A stretch of DNA of 53,299 bases from Saprospiraceae bacterium (GTDB lineage: Bacteria > Bacteroidota > Bacteroidia > Chitinophagales > Saprospiraceae), in the NCBI GenBank assembly GCA_020629615.1, contig JAHDCZ010000009.1, positions 1 to 53,299 on the forward strand, in the 5' to 3' direction. Made by a program: the position numbers and the translations under genes. The notes beneath the pieces are model-generated. The model did not search any database and was not told the DNA's origin. It saw only the letters and a list, made by a program, of their open reading frames with translations. Below, one piece after another: positions 18,464 through 28,032 of the stretch (position 1 is its first letter; every line of letters begins with the position of its first letter).

Positions 18464-21400
18464 CTTTCTAGAATTAAAAAGCCTTTTAAAATCTCCTGCT
18501 GATCATCAATTTTAATCACGTAATAATATGTTCCAACTGGCAAATCTTGACCTTTATAAGTACCGGCCCAATCATTGCGATAATTTTTTGCCCCAAAGAC
18601 TTCATCACCAAACTGATTAAAAATCTTCACTTCATTATTTGGATAATCGCCTGAACTAAAACAAGGAATGACAAACTGATCATTCATTCCATCATTATTT
18701 GGGGTAATGATGGTTGGTGCAAAGCATTCGCTTTCGTTACCAATAAAAATAAAAATTGTGGCTACATCGCACACATCTGGGCATGCATCACTACAGATTT
18801 TATACGTGACTTCTATCATTCCACTGAATCTAGGATCAGCAGTATACTCAAATATATTTCCTACTATTTCGCCAGTCCCAAAGTCAGGATTATCAACTAG
18901 GGAGACAAAAAAATCAGAAGGTAACAAATCGTTATTTACTATATTAATGGCTCCCGTACTATTGTAATTAACAAACAGAGTATCATTTATTGCATCAGGT
19001 GTATCTTCCAAAACGATGATCGCAGTATCTTGAGAATAATCAAGACAAGACTCAAAAGAATAGGATAAAACAATTTGATATTCACCGAGATCTAAGCCTG
19101 TCACACCAGTTTCTTGTTCGCCTTGATTTAAAAACTCTACATCACTACTTTGAGAAGACCAAGTTATTTGCACATCGGGTGGTCCGTCCATTGCTGATAA
19201 AATTATTTGTGCCTCGTTACAAGTAGAAATAAAATCTTCAAGTAAATCAGCATTAATATTAGGTGCAAGGCTGGTATTAATTTGAGCTTCGATCGACATC
19301 AATGAACTACATCCATTATCCAATCCTTGAACACTTATCGTATTTGTTCCTTCCATCAATAATGGGTTGGTTCCAGAAATCGAAACGCATTGATCCGGGC
19401 TTTCTGTCCACAGGACACCATTAATATAAAAGGAATAATTAACTCCTTCTATCCATGTCTCATTTGACAAGCAAATGGATTGCTCATCCTCGGTATCTAA
19501 ACAAACATTAATAACCGATTGATCTAATATCGGAGTAATAGGTTGATCCAAAATTTCAAATTCGAATGGGTCAGACAACTCAGATCGACAAGCATTAATA
19601 TCAACAAGTACTGTATAATCTCCAACGTTATCAATATCTACATTAGGTATCTCTAAGTCGTCTCCAACAAAAATCTCCGTTCCTTCAAAAAACCAAACAT
19701 AGCTTGCACCTGGAGGACCATTAGAGCTTAACATCAATGTGTCTCCTTGACAGATTAAATTGGTCCCAGCGATTACAGGTTTCACAGGACTAGGCATGAT
19801 ATCTATAAAGAAGGTGTCCGATGGTACAGAAGTACAATTTTCCAAACCTATGGAAAGAATGTAAAATCCTTGATCGCTTTGTGTGGCTTCCGCCGAAAAT
19901 AAATACGATGAATCAGAAGAAACAATTTGACCTGAAGGAGTTTCCCAAATGTATTCAATATCAGGATTAGAATAATTGGATGAATTTAATATTATACTAT
20001 CACCTTCACAAATAACACTTTGTCCATTTATAGATGGCTTTGCTGGGATGTCAACCACTTCAATTGTTGTTTCAATAACTTGTGAAGGACAATTTTGATT
20101 AAACACAATTAAGGTATAAATGCCATTATCCTCGGAAGTGATACTGTCAATAATTGGCATCAATTGATTGGAGGAAAAATTATTTGGTCCTGACCATTGA
20201 TACTCATAATTTCCAGATGGTATCACAGTAGGGAAAAATTGGACCTCCGTAATCCCATCCATACATTCTTCAGAGTTGTTACTTAACGCCGTAATTATGG
20301 GCGGAGTATTAATCACAACCGACGTACTCGATGAACTTTCACAACCAGAATTTGTAACAATCGTCAAAAAATAATCTCCCTCCTGCGCAGGTACTAATGG
20401 ATTTTGTTCCATGTAAATGGTCCCATCTGGAGCTTCCCATAGGTAAGAGGTATTTGGAATAAACGTGGCGTTTAGTTGTAGCATTTCGCCTTCACAAAGA
20501 GGACCATTATTGGATGCACCCACAACAATTTGTTCTTCAACGATTATCTCAAACGGATCAGAAGGATCGGACGAACAAATCCCAATATCACTGACCACAG
20601 TCCATTCTCCGGATAAATTTGTAGTGGCTCCAGGTATACTTAGAGTATTTGAAACTGTGGTATTAAACAATATACCATCACGATACCAAGTGTACAAATC
20701 AGCATTAGCGACATTGCTTACTGTCAGTACAATGGTATTGCCTTGACAATAAACCTCGTCTCCAACTAGTGAAGGTTTTTCAGGTTTATTGAATAAAACA
20801 ACCGATACATTGGCGGTATCAGAGACACAGGATCCCAGGGTTATAACCAATTTATAAAGACCTTGATTTGAAGAAGTGGAATTACTAATCACCTCTGGAA
20901 ATTGACCAGAGGATGAATAATTATTAGGGCCAGTCCATGAATAAGTGTAAGCTGCGTTAAAGACGTCCGTACCCAGAACAATATCATCGCCTTCACAAAT
21001 AGTAATAAAAGGCTCTTGAACGGTGGCCACTGGCGGATCTAATACCATGACCATTTGAGCAGCTGAAGGATTGGTTGTACAATTTTGACTTTCTACAATG
21101 ACATAGTAAAAATGATCACCAATAGTAGGTGTGATTACAATACTAGGTCCAGGAGAAGACTCAATTAAAATTCCTGAAGGGAATACACCTTCGTACCATT
21201 TATAAGTAACATCGCCAGTAAAACTAGTCGCATTCAATAACAATTCATCACCATCACAAACAGATAAGGTAGCAGGTTCCAATACTGGTGTAACCAATTG
21301 TTCTATAAGGACCTCTACAGTTCCCTCTGAAATACAACCATTAAATCCTTCAACAGATAATGTGTAGGTTCCAGAATAAGTAGGATCAGGATTAATGATA

Positions 21401-24400
21401 ATAGGGTTTTCCAAATTGGACGAAAAATTTTGAGGTCCCGACCAATTAAAAGTATAAGCATTAGGAACAGGTGAAGATTCAATATTAGCAAAAAGCTTCA
21501 GTGTATCTCCTTCGCAAATCCCTGCACTGAAACTAGGTTTTAGCACTGTTGATTCAATCTTTACATCACTTTGACAACTACTCGAATTACCAAAAGCATC
21601 GGTGACAGTATAGGTCACTTGGATGGTCTGACCGACGTCCTCGCAAGTAAAATTTGAGGGTGATATATCAGTACTTGCAATAATGCAATTATCATTACTG
21701 CCATTATCTATCTCTTCATCGAGTAAGACATAATCCACTACACCTGAAGGATGAATGAACGCTACAAAATCTTTACATATCGCAAGCGGATCTTGTAAAT
21801 CATTCACTGAAACGAGGAAGCTACAAGTATCTGAATTTTGGCTGTTGTCTTGAAAAACATAAAATACTTCGGTCTCTCCTGAGTTGAAAGAGAGTATTGG
21901 TTGACCCCCATTATTTGGAAACAAAGTACTATCAATTTCAGTTGCGCCTTCTGTATAGTAATAAGGCAAGGCATCACCAAATCGCAATCTTAGTTCTAAG
22001 AAGCTTTGGCCATCATTGGTTTCTCCCATTCCCAATTCTGAACAAGGATTGATACCTCCTCCTTCAACTAAAACATCAATATTTGATACTGCCGTAATAT
22101 TAATTATCCCATCGGCTGCCCAAAGATTAAAATCATCAATTGGTATTTCTATTTGGGTTAAGCCAACAATACCACATTCTGCCCCTATGGTTGTTCTAGT
22201 CAAAAATGATCCGTCGTCTCCATATATGTTGAAGTATTCACCAGAATTGTTAGTGTCTCCTGTTAATAAAATATCCAATTTGGGATCTGACAGATTATAA
22301 AAAAGAGGGCTTACTCCTGTGAATTCAAACTGTTCGTTATTCGCCACGAAAGAGTTGGATATATTATTAAAACTATAAGTTAGTAGCGCATTGGCGGAGT
22401 CTATTGGTAAGGTTTGATCATAATATTTCGAACCAAAGCAATTATCGCTGTAACTAAAGTCATTTGGCAATAAAAGATCAACAGAACAAGAATCGAGTGG
22501 AATATCCATTGTTACATCTTGGGGGCATGAAATTTCTGGTATTTCAATATCTCTTATTTCTATCGTCTGAAAACAACTCGAGGCATTACCGCTACAATCG
22601 GTAAAAATGTGTTCCACTTCATGAACACCCACTTCTAAAGTAGTATCAATGGCCTGATCCGTCGAGGCAGCAAAATAAATTCCTTGATTTATACGTATCC
22701 CATATTCAATAGAATTAACGAGATCAATATCAAAGCTTAATTCTACCGAAACGAAGGAGCCACCGCAAACATCATTGACTGCAAAAACTCCTGATCCACC
22801 GGGATCATTCGGCACCAGCCAAAAACTTATAAAACCATCCCCCCCCCAATTATTGATTTGTTCGGCAGTAATTTCTGATATTTCTACAATTAAATCATCG
22901 CATTGCAACGAAGTCGTTTCTGTAGAATCGATTATAGTTCCATCTTCAGCTTTTAATATAAAAAATTCTGTTGGATCATCAATATCCACATTTGAAAATT
23001 CTAATATTAACGAGACATTTCCATTAGCCTGAGTATTATTTAAATTTAAAGGACCAAACTGGAAATTTAAAGAATCCACAATCACTTGGTTATCTCCCGG
23101 TACAGGAGATTCGATTTGTGCTTCTAGAAGTTGAACAAAAGGTGATTCAGTTTGTCCACAATTATCTTGAACATCTGGTGATTGTATATTCACTTGAGCC
23201 GTGCATTCTCCCGGAAGATTATTTAAAATTAAATCTGATGGGCAATTCGTCACAATTGGAGCTATCGTATCGATCAAACCAAAACTTGCACTGGTAACAG
23301 AAACATTATCACACTCATCATAAAAAACAAAATCTACAGTTTCAAAACGAACGAATGGCTCTAGGTTTGAAGGACATGCAGAGCGATCTAATGTCCCAAC
23401 AGATTCTCCAGGAAATGTGGCTGGATCATCAGGATTGTAACTTCCAGGCACGGCGGCGAAAAACAAGTTCATCCCACAATCAGAAGTGATTTGAGTTCCT
23501 CCCAAAGTATCTAACCAATTTGAAAATGCTTGTTCAATATTAAACAAAGAATCACAAGAGACCATCACATCCTTAGGATGGCTAGTGATCACTGGCGGCA
23601 AATTATCTTCAACTCGTAATACTTGTACAAAAGATGATGAATTACCACATCGATCCGTAATTGTCCACGTTCTTTCAAGATCATAACTGCAAGAAGTACT
23701 CGGTAAACCATCGACATAACTTGCTACAACATCTGAGCAATCATCGATTAGGTTTGTGGGTTGTCCAGCAATACTTAGACTATCTAAAAATTGACACTGG
23801 ACTGTGATATCCGGAGGAATGGTGAACCCTGGAATGATCGTATCAATAACCGTAATTATCTGTGATTGCGAAATAGAATTTCCACAAATATCATTTGCTT
23901 CCCAAGTTCGAGTAATTGTATAATTATAATGTTCACAAGTCAAAGAATCAGGATCTTGAGTACTTGATTCGAAAAAATCTACCGACAATAAACCCTCACA
24001 TACATCAATGGCTTGGATGTTTAAGGTATCCAAAGTAACATTACAATTGATGGTTGTATCTATAGCAATAGTATCAAACACAGGAAGAATCGTATCTATT
24101 ATCGCAAAGTTAGCAGCCGTTGCGGTTAAATTTCCACACTGATCAAGAACCAAAAAGGACACGTTTACATCCCAATCACATGTTGACCGATCGATCGGGA
24201 TATAAGGACCTTCATTAAAGCTTCCAAACCCATTATTGCCATTGCTATCGGACCATAAAAAGTTATCCCATGTAACATCATCAGAACAATTATCTGAAGC
24301 AATCGCTCCTCCATAATTATTGATCCAATTGATCAAACTATCTTGAGTAAACTCATCACACTGTATTTGGACGCTAGTAGGAATGACATCTATTGTAGGA

Positions 24401-24819
24401 TTCAAGGTATCGATACTAGAAAATTTTGCTATCGTACTATCGATACTTAAAAGACCACATGAATCTATTGCACGAAACGAAACAAATACTTCCATAGTGT
24501 TTCCACAAAGAGTATCCGAAGAGTTTTCAAAAATACTGAGTGCTGATGTGAGGCTAGGATTACCAATAAAAGAAACCCCTTGATTATTATCAGTTGCCGT
24601 TGCACCTCCTGCATTGAGATACCATGTTTGTAAATCCGCGCTCAGATCACCACAAGGCAATTCGACAGAAATTGCTGGACTTGTGATAACAGGGGGTTCT
24701 GTGTCAGTATTTTCTGGAATATGACTATCTGGTATTTCAGATGCCCAAAACGAACCACTAAATGAGAGTAGTACAAACAGCGTTAACACTATTTTTTTCA
24801 GGTGGTCCATAAAATTCAT
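18460..24819 (-). CDS. Giant T9SS type B cargo: HYR and Ig-like repeats with gliding-motility C-terminal domain
   Basis: A 2119-residue secreted protein. A signal peptide (about 1-26) leads to HYR-type Cys-rich repeats up to about residue 1080 (VIDTIIPGF, CPSDLILNN). Within these lies a related pair of roughly 140-residue modules (around residues 580-710 and 840-960; NNWGGDGF in one, LWAADGII in the other). About ten Ig/PKD-like repeats follow at about 1090-1940 (ICEGDTLKL, VICEGDSIILNSS, YSWTGPNNYSS), then a cadherin-like domain at about 1945-2030. Residues 2032-2119 are the gliding-motility-associated type B sorting domain (APTIITPNNDGMNDQF, FNQFGDEVF, LPVGTYYYVI). It should be exported through the T9SS. 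PorP/SprF and OmpA genes follow with overlap. A G9 tract at codon 658 is a possible on/off switch. Confidence 0.93.
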   Translation of the reverse strand: MNFMDHLKKIVLTLFVLLSFSGSFWASEIPDSHIPENTDTEPPVITSPAISVELPCGDLSADLQTWYLNAGGATATDNNQGVSFIGNPSLTSALSIFENSSDTLCGNTMEVFVSFRAIDSCGLLSIDSTIAKFSSIDTLNPTIDVIPTSVQIQCDEFTQDSLINWINNYGGAIASDNCSDDVTWDNFLWSDSNGNNGFGSFNEGPYIPIDRSTCDWDVNVSFLVLDQCGNLTATAANFAIIDTILPVFDTIAIDTTINCNVTLDTLNIQAIDVCEGLLSVDFFESSTQDPDSLTCEHYNYTITRTWEANDICGNSISQSQIITVIDTIIPGFTIPPDITVQCQFLDSLSIAGQPTNLIDDCSDVVASYVDGLPSTSCSYDLERTWTITDRCGNSSSFVQVLRVEDNLPPVITSHPKDVMVSCDSLFNIEQAFSNWLDTLGGTQITSDCGMNLFFAAVPGSYNPDDPATFPGESVGTLDRSACPSNLEPFVRFETVDFVFYDECDNVSVTSASFGLIDTIAPIVTNCPSDLILNNLPGECTAQVNIQSPDVQDNCGQTESPFVQLLEAQIESPVPGDNQVIVDSLNFQFGPLNLNNTQANGNVSLILEFSNVDIDDPTEFFILKAEDGTIIDSTETTSLQCDDLIVEISEITAEQINNWGGDGFISFWLVPNDPGGSGVFAVNDVCGGSFVSVELSFDIDLVNSIEYGIRINQGIYFAASTDQAIDTTLEVGVHEVEHIFTDCSGNASSCFQTIEIRDIEIPEISCPQDVTMDIPLDSCSVDLLLPNDFSYSDNCFGSKYYDQTLPIDSANALLTYSFNNISNSFVANNEQFEFTGVSPLFYNLSDPKLDILLTGDTNNSGEYFNIYGDDGSFLTRTTIGAECGIVGLTQIEIPIDDFNLWAADGIINITAVSNIDVLVEGGGINPCSELGMGETNDGQSFLELRLRFGDALPYYYTEGATEIDSTLFPNNGGQPILSFNSGETEVFYVFQDNSQNSDTCSFLVSVNDLQDPLAICKDFVAFIHPSGVVDYVLLDEEIDNGSNDNCIIASTDISPSNFTCEDVGQTIQVTYTVTDAFGNSSSCQSDVKIESTVLKPSFSAGICEGDTLKLFANIESSPVPNAYTFNWSGPQNFSSNLENPIIINPDPTYSGTYTLSVEGFNGCISEGTVEVLIEQLVTPVLEPATLSVCDGDELLLNATSFTGDVTYKWYEGVFPSGILIESSPGPSIVITPTIGDHFYYVIVESQNCTTNPSAAQMVMVLDPPVATVQEPFITICEGDDIVLGTDVFNAAYTYSWTGPNNYSSSGQFPEVISNSTSSNQGLYKLVITLGSCVSDTANVSVVLFNKPEKPSLVGDEVYCQGNTIVLTVSNVANADLYTWYRDGILFNTTVSNTLSIPGATTNLSGEWTVVSDIGICSSDPSDPFEIIVEEQIVVGASNNGPLCEGEMLQLNATFIPNTSYLWEAPDGTIYMEQNPLVPAQEGDYFLTIVTNSGCESSSSTSVVINTPPIITALSNNSEECMDGITEVQFFPTVIPSGNYEYQWSGPNNFSSNQLMPIIDSITSEDNGIYTLIVFNQNCPSQVIETTIEVVDIPAKPSINGQSVICEGDSIILNSSNYSNPDIEYIWETPSGQIVSSDSSYLFSAEATQSDQGFYILSIGLENCTSVPSDTFFIDIMPSPVKPVIAGTNLICQGDTLMLSSNGPPGASYVWFFEGTEIFVGDDLEIPNVDIDNVGDYTVLVDINACRSELSDPFEFEILDQPITPILDQSVINVCLDTEDEQSICLSNETWIEGVNYSFYINGVLWTESPDQCVSISGTNPLLMEGTNTISVQGLDNGCSSLMSIEAQINTSLAPNINADLLEDFISTCNEAQIILSAMDGPPDVQITWSSQSSDVEFLNQGEQETGVTGLDLGEYQIVLSYSFESCLDYSQDTAIIVLEDTPDAINDTLFVNYNSTGAINIVNNDLLPSDFFVSLVDNPDFGTGEIVGNIFEYTADPRFSGMIEVTYKICSDACPDVCDVATIFIFIGNESECFAPTIITPNNDGMNDQFVIPCFSSGDYPNNEVKIFNQFGDEVFGAKNYRNDWAGTYKGQDLPVGTYYYVIKIDDQQEILKGFLILER
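22839..22847 (-). repeat. G9 homopolymer tract in the giant cargo gene
   Basis: Nine G residues on the coding strand encode part of NNWGGDGF (TGG GGG GGG GAT). Losing one G gives ATG GTT TTA TAA, a stop within four codons. Gaining one gives a stop at a TGA fifteen codons after the Asn. No other G or C run in this AT-rich window exceeds six that I noticed. Poly-G tracts of this length are classic slipped-strand phase-variation sites in other bacteria. Confidence 0.6.
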
Positions 24820-24898
24820 TTACTAACAAACTGCTTTAAATATAGTACGATATATAAAGCAAAATCGTTGTTAAATCATCCCAATTAAGATGCTGAAA

Positions 24899-25052
24899 TG
24901 ATTTAAAAACGTATGTTAAAATGATTTGTAAGCGCTTGGAATTCAGATCGAAGCTTTTTTCGAGGTTCATAGCACTAGCTATGGGCTGAGAAAAAGCTGA
25001 TGAGATGAGTTTCAATGACTTGCAAAGGAATTAACAAAATGTTATTAAATCA
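24899..25052. repeat. 154-bp imperfect palindromic intergenic element
   Basis: The sequence is symmetric about 24975.5 over 154 bp. The core is CATAGC-ACTA-GCTATG (24968-24983). Next come AGCTTTTT arms with a one-base offset, then patches such as TTTG/CAAA and TTGGAA/TTCAA with several G-T pairs. The outer ends TGATTTAA (24899-24906) and TTAAATCA (25045-25052) are perfect, and net length is conserved. It would fold as one long hairpin in RNA or single-stranded DNA. It lies between the gltX small gene and the giant cargo gene and fills most of the space. It could be a REP/MITE-like element or a large terminator. Confidence 0.6.
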
Positions 25053-25076
25053 CTTCTCTATATGAAAATACAAAAA

Positions 25077-25253
25077 TCATTCCTCTTCGTTGGAAATCAG
25101 CTTTTTATCTTCCACTTTGTCATTTAAAAACTCATTGATCTCATCTATACCTAGATTTGATTCCAACTCACCAAAAGGATTTATTTTGATATCATAACCC
25201 GATAAGTCTTTATGAACTGTCGGGTTTCCTTTCTTTTTCATTTTTTTAGGCAT
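25077..25253 (-). CDS. Small conserved-looking charged protein overlapping gltX
   Basis: A 58-residue frame: a Lys-rich start (MPKKMKKKGNPTVHKDL), a compact middle (GYDIKINPFGELESNLGI), then DEINEFLNDKVEDKKL and an acidic tail. The ATG lies inside the last codons of gltX, and the 8-bp overlap ATGCCTAA implies translational coupling. No signal peptide or membrane segment is present. It looks like a small cytoplasmic protein with one folded motif. From memory, short proteins with an IxINxFGE...NEFLxxxxxDKKL pattern recur in Bacteroidota, but I cannot verify that or give a function. Confidence 0.65.
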   Translation of the reverse strand: MPKKMKKKGNPTVHKDLSGYDIKINPFGELESNLGIDEINEFLNDKVEDKKLISNEEE

Positions 25254-26793
25254 CGTTTAATTTTGCTTCATAAACCTTATCAAAGTGATCCAGTGCTTTG
25301 TTCATTCGTGTTTTACAAACCTCTTTTCCCAATAAAGCCATGGTACCAAACAAATCAGGTCCTTTCATAGTTCCTGTTATTCCTATTCTTAAAATTGGCA
25401 AAATATTCCCAAATCCTAGTTCATTTTCTTCAACATACGACTTGATAATTTCTTGTGTTCTTTCAGCGTTTGGATATTCTAAATTGCCAAAAAGGTCTAA
25501 AATCTTTAAGAAATAATCTCGATTTTCAGATTTATATTTCTTACGTATCATTTTCTCCTCATACTTTTTCGGCTCTTCAAAGAAAAAGTATCCTTGTGGG
25601 ATAAAATCAGATAGTGTGACCACTCTTTCTTTCATGAGATCAATAAAGGAAAGTATAAAGGAATCCGTAGCATCTGGATAATCTTGAAGAATCGAAGGCT
25701 TTATTAGAGACATGATATTATCATCCGAAGATTGCATAATATATTGTTGGTTAAACCATTTGCATTTATCAATATCAAACCGAGCACCAGATTTAACCAA
25801 TTGAGTTAAAGAAAACTCTTTAATTAATTCTTCTTTACTAAATATTTCTTGATCCGTTCCTGGATTCCAACCTAAAAAAGCGAGAAAATTAATTAGCGCC
25901 TCTGGCATGTAACCATTTTCTTTGAATCCTGGAAATTGCAAATTGCCATCTGAATCATGCCAATCTAATGGAAAAACGGGAAAGCCAAATGCCGCACTAT
26001 CTCTTTTACTCAACTTCCCTTTTCCTACGGGTTTTAGAATTAACGAGAGATGCGCAAATTTTGGAGGAGTCCAGCCCAGAGATCGATACATAAACAAATG
26101 GTGTGCTGTACTTGACAACCACTCTTCACCTCTAATGACATGGCTAATTTCCATTAAGTGGTCATCAACAATATTTGCTAGATGATATGTCGGCATTCCA
26201 TCAGCCTTCATTATAATTTTATCATCTAATTCATTCGTGTTAAACGAAACATCACCACGAACTTCATCAGAAAAACCAATTACTTCATTTTCAGGCATTT
26301 TTAATCTGATGGTCACATTTTGTCCTCGTTCTCGTAACTTCAGTACTTCATCTTCAGACAAAGAAAGACTATTGGACATGGACATTCTAGTTTTGAAATT
26401 GTACTTCACTGATGGTATGCCATCTGCTATTCCTGATTCTCTTAATTTTGTCAGTTCATCAGAACTATCAAAAGCATAATAAGCGTCTCCATTTGCAATT
26501 AATTCCTCAGCATATTTCAAATACAAATCCTTTCGATCCGATTGACGGTAAGGGCCATAGTTTCCGCCAATCCCTGGACCTTCATCTGGTTCGATCCCTG
26601 CCCATTTCAAAGCTTTTAAAATATAATCTTCCGTTCCGGGCACCTCCCGATTGGCATCCGTATCTTCAATTCTCAGGATAAAATCGCCCCCATGCTTTTT
26701 AGCAAAAAGGTAATCATACAAGGCAGTTCTTAAACCTCCAACGTTTAAAGGACCTGTAGGACTAGGTGCAAAACGTACTCGAACTCTACTCAT
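25246..26793 (-). CDS. gltX: Glutamyl-tRNA synthetase
   Basis: GltX charges tRNA-Glu with glutamate in the cytoplasm. The 515-residue class I synthetase shows RFAPSPTGPLNVGG at the ATP site, LRIEDTDANR, the domain with RGEEWLSSTAHHLFMYRSL, and the KMSKS-type loop KGKLSKRD. The first His of the HIGH-equivalent motif (usually PLHIGG) is Asn here, an unusual change at an ATP-contact position. All other landmarks and the length are normal. The helical anticodon-binding region fills the C-terminal third. The stop is overlapped by the small gene at 25077-25253. Confidence 0.96.
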   Translation of the reverse strand: MSRVRVRFAPSPTGPLNVGGLRTALYDYLFAKKHGGDFILRIEDTDANREVPGTEDYILKALKWAGIEPDEGPGIGGNYGPYRQSDRKDLYLKYAEELIANGDAYYAFDSSDELTKLRESGIADGIPSVKYNFKTRMSMSNSLSLSEDEVLKLRERGQNVTIRLKMPENEVIGFSDEVRGDVSFNTNELDDKIIMKADGMPTYHLANIVDDHLMEISHVIRGEEWLSSTAHHLFMYRSLGWTPPKFAHLSLILKPVGKGKLSKRDSAAFGFPVFPLDWHDSDGNLQFPGFKENGYMPEALINFLAFLGWNPGTDQEIFSKEELIKEFSLTQLVKSGARFDIDKCKWFNQQYIMQSSDDNIMSLIKPSILQDYPDATDSFILSFIDLMKERVVTLSDFIPQGYFFFEEPKKYEEKMIRKKYKSENRDYFLKILDLFGNLEYPNAERTQEIIKSYVEENELGFGNILPILRIGITGTMKGPDLFGTMALLGKEVCKTRMNKALDHFDKVYEAKLNDA

Positions 26794-26936
26794 AGCTATT
26801 TTTTCTTCAAATTATTAGTAATTTTGCAGCCATTAAAGCAGCAAACGCTTTGATTTGTCGTTTATAATGAAGTGACCAACCAAAAAAGAACCACAAAGAT
26901 ATTAATATCCCGTTGTCCATCACATGATTTTATAGA

Positions 26937-27584
26937 ATGTATCTTACGAAAACACCTTATTTAATACAAAAGTTATTTCCAAATTTTGTTTGGAAAATGC
27001 CTTCAGGTGAAAAAACCATTTATTTAAGTTTTGATGATGGCCCAATTCCGGAACTCACTCCTTGGGTGCTAGATCAATTAAAGGCGTATAATGCAAAGGC
27101 CAGTTTCTTTTGTGTTGGAGAAAATGTAAAAAACCACCAACAAATTTATCAGCGCATATTACGAGAAGGACATTCTATCGGCAACCACTCAGAAAATCAT
27201 TTGAATGGATGGAAAACGGAAAACAAACCGTATTATAGAAACATTCGTAAGTGTGCAGACCGAATAAATTCTCCTCTTTTTAGACCTCCGTATGGCAAAT
27301 TAAAGCCTGCTCAAATGCTTTTGTTATCACGATATTACAAAATCGTCATGTGGGATGTATTGAGTGGAGATTTTGATCCCACAATTTCTAATCAACAATG
27401 TCTTGATAATGTATTAGAAAACATGGTGGATGGATCAATCGTGGTATTTCATGACAATATTAAATCAAAAGAAAAGCTGCATTTCGTTCTTCCTAAAGTG
27501 CTCGAACAAGGAAAAAGACTTGGATATCATTTTGAAAATCTTTCATGCTTGACTAGCGAGTTAGAACGAAGAAAAACAGCTTAA
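26937..27584 (+). CDS. Polysaccharide deacetylase (NodB domain)
   Basis: A 215-residue single-domain NodB-type deacetylase, which removes acetyl groups from N-acetyl sugars in peptidoglycan or exopolysaccharide. The motifs appear in order: LSFDDGPIPELTPWVLD (catalytic base Asp and metal Asp), HSIGNHSENH (metal His pair), FRPPYGKLKP, VMWDVLSGDFDP, and GSIVVFHDN with the catalytic His. No clear signal peptide is seen: the start MYLTKTPYLIQKLFPNFVW is only weakly hydrophobic. Location is therefore uncertain. It is divergent from gltX, and its stop overlaps the ExbD gene's stop by 4 bp in a convergent arrangement. Confidence 0.92.
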   Translation: MYLTKTPYLIQKLFPNFVWKMPSGEKTIYLSFDDGPIPELTPWVLDQLKAYNAKASFFCVGENVKNHQQIYQRILREGHSIGNHSENHLNGWKTENKPYYRNIRKCADRINSPLFRPPYGKLKPAQMLLLSRYYKIVMWDVLSGDFDPTISNQQCLDNVLENMVDGSIVVFHDNIKSKEKLHFVLPKVLEQGKRLGYHFENLSCLTSELERRKTA

Positions 27585-28024
27585 GGCAATATTTCGTTAT
27601 TGGCGATGTAATTTAGTTTCAAGCTTTCTGCTTTTCTCAGTTGCAATTTTATTTCGTTTACTATTCCCATTTCAACTTCTTTATCCACTTTTAAGGATGT
27701 AGAAATTAAGCTTTGCATTTCATTATCATATCTCGAATTAAGCCCCCTGATCGCTGCTTCAATTTGATCAATATTTATAAAAGAGTCATTTAATTGTATC
27801 ACTACCTTGTTTTTATTTTTTAGCGAATACCCTACATAAATAGTATTGACATATGACTGATGTTTAATTTTAGTTGGCTCCTCAGAAGAGGGAATGTTGA
27901 GATCCATTTTAACTTGACTTTTTCTCAAAACGGTAACAACCATGAAAAAAAACAAAAGCATAAAAATAATATCGGGTAATGCAGAAGTATTAATCTCTGG
28001 TGATTTTCGATTCTTCTTTTCCAT
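27581..28024 (-). CDS. ExbD/TolR-family energy-coupling protein (second copy)
   Basis: A 147-residue ExbD-like protein: a short cytoplasmic start (KKNRKSPEINTSALPD), one membrane helix at about 17-38 with the proton-path Asp18 (PDIIFMLLFFFMVV), and a periplasmic domain with IPSSEEPT and the repeated beta-alpha pattern. ExbD works with ExbB to turn the proton gradient into movement for outer-membrane transport. It lies 8 bp after the other exbD gene. No ExbB is encoded nearby. Confidence 0.9.
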   Translation of the reverse strand: MEKKNRKSPEINTSALPDIIFMLLFFFMVVTVLRKSQVKMDLNIPSSEEPTKIKHQSYVNTIYVGYSLKNKNKVVIQLNDSFINIDQIEAAIRGLNSRYDNEMQSLISTSLKVDKEVEMGIVNEIKLQLRKAESLKLNYIANNEILP

Positions 28025-28032
28025 AGTTTGAA

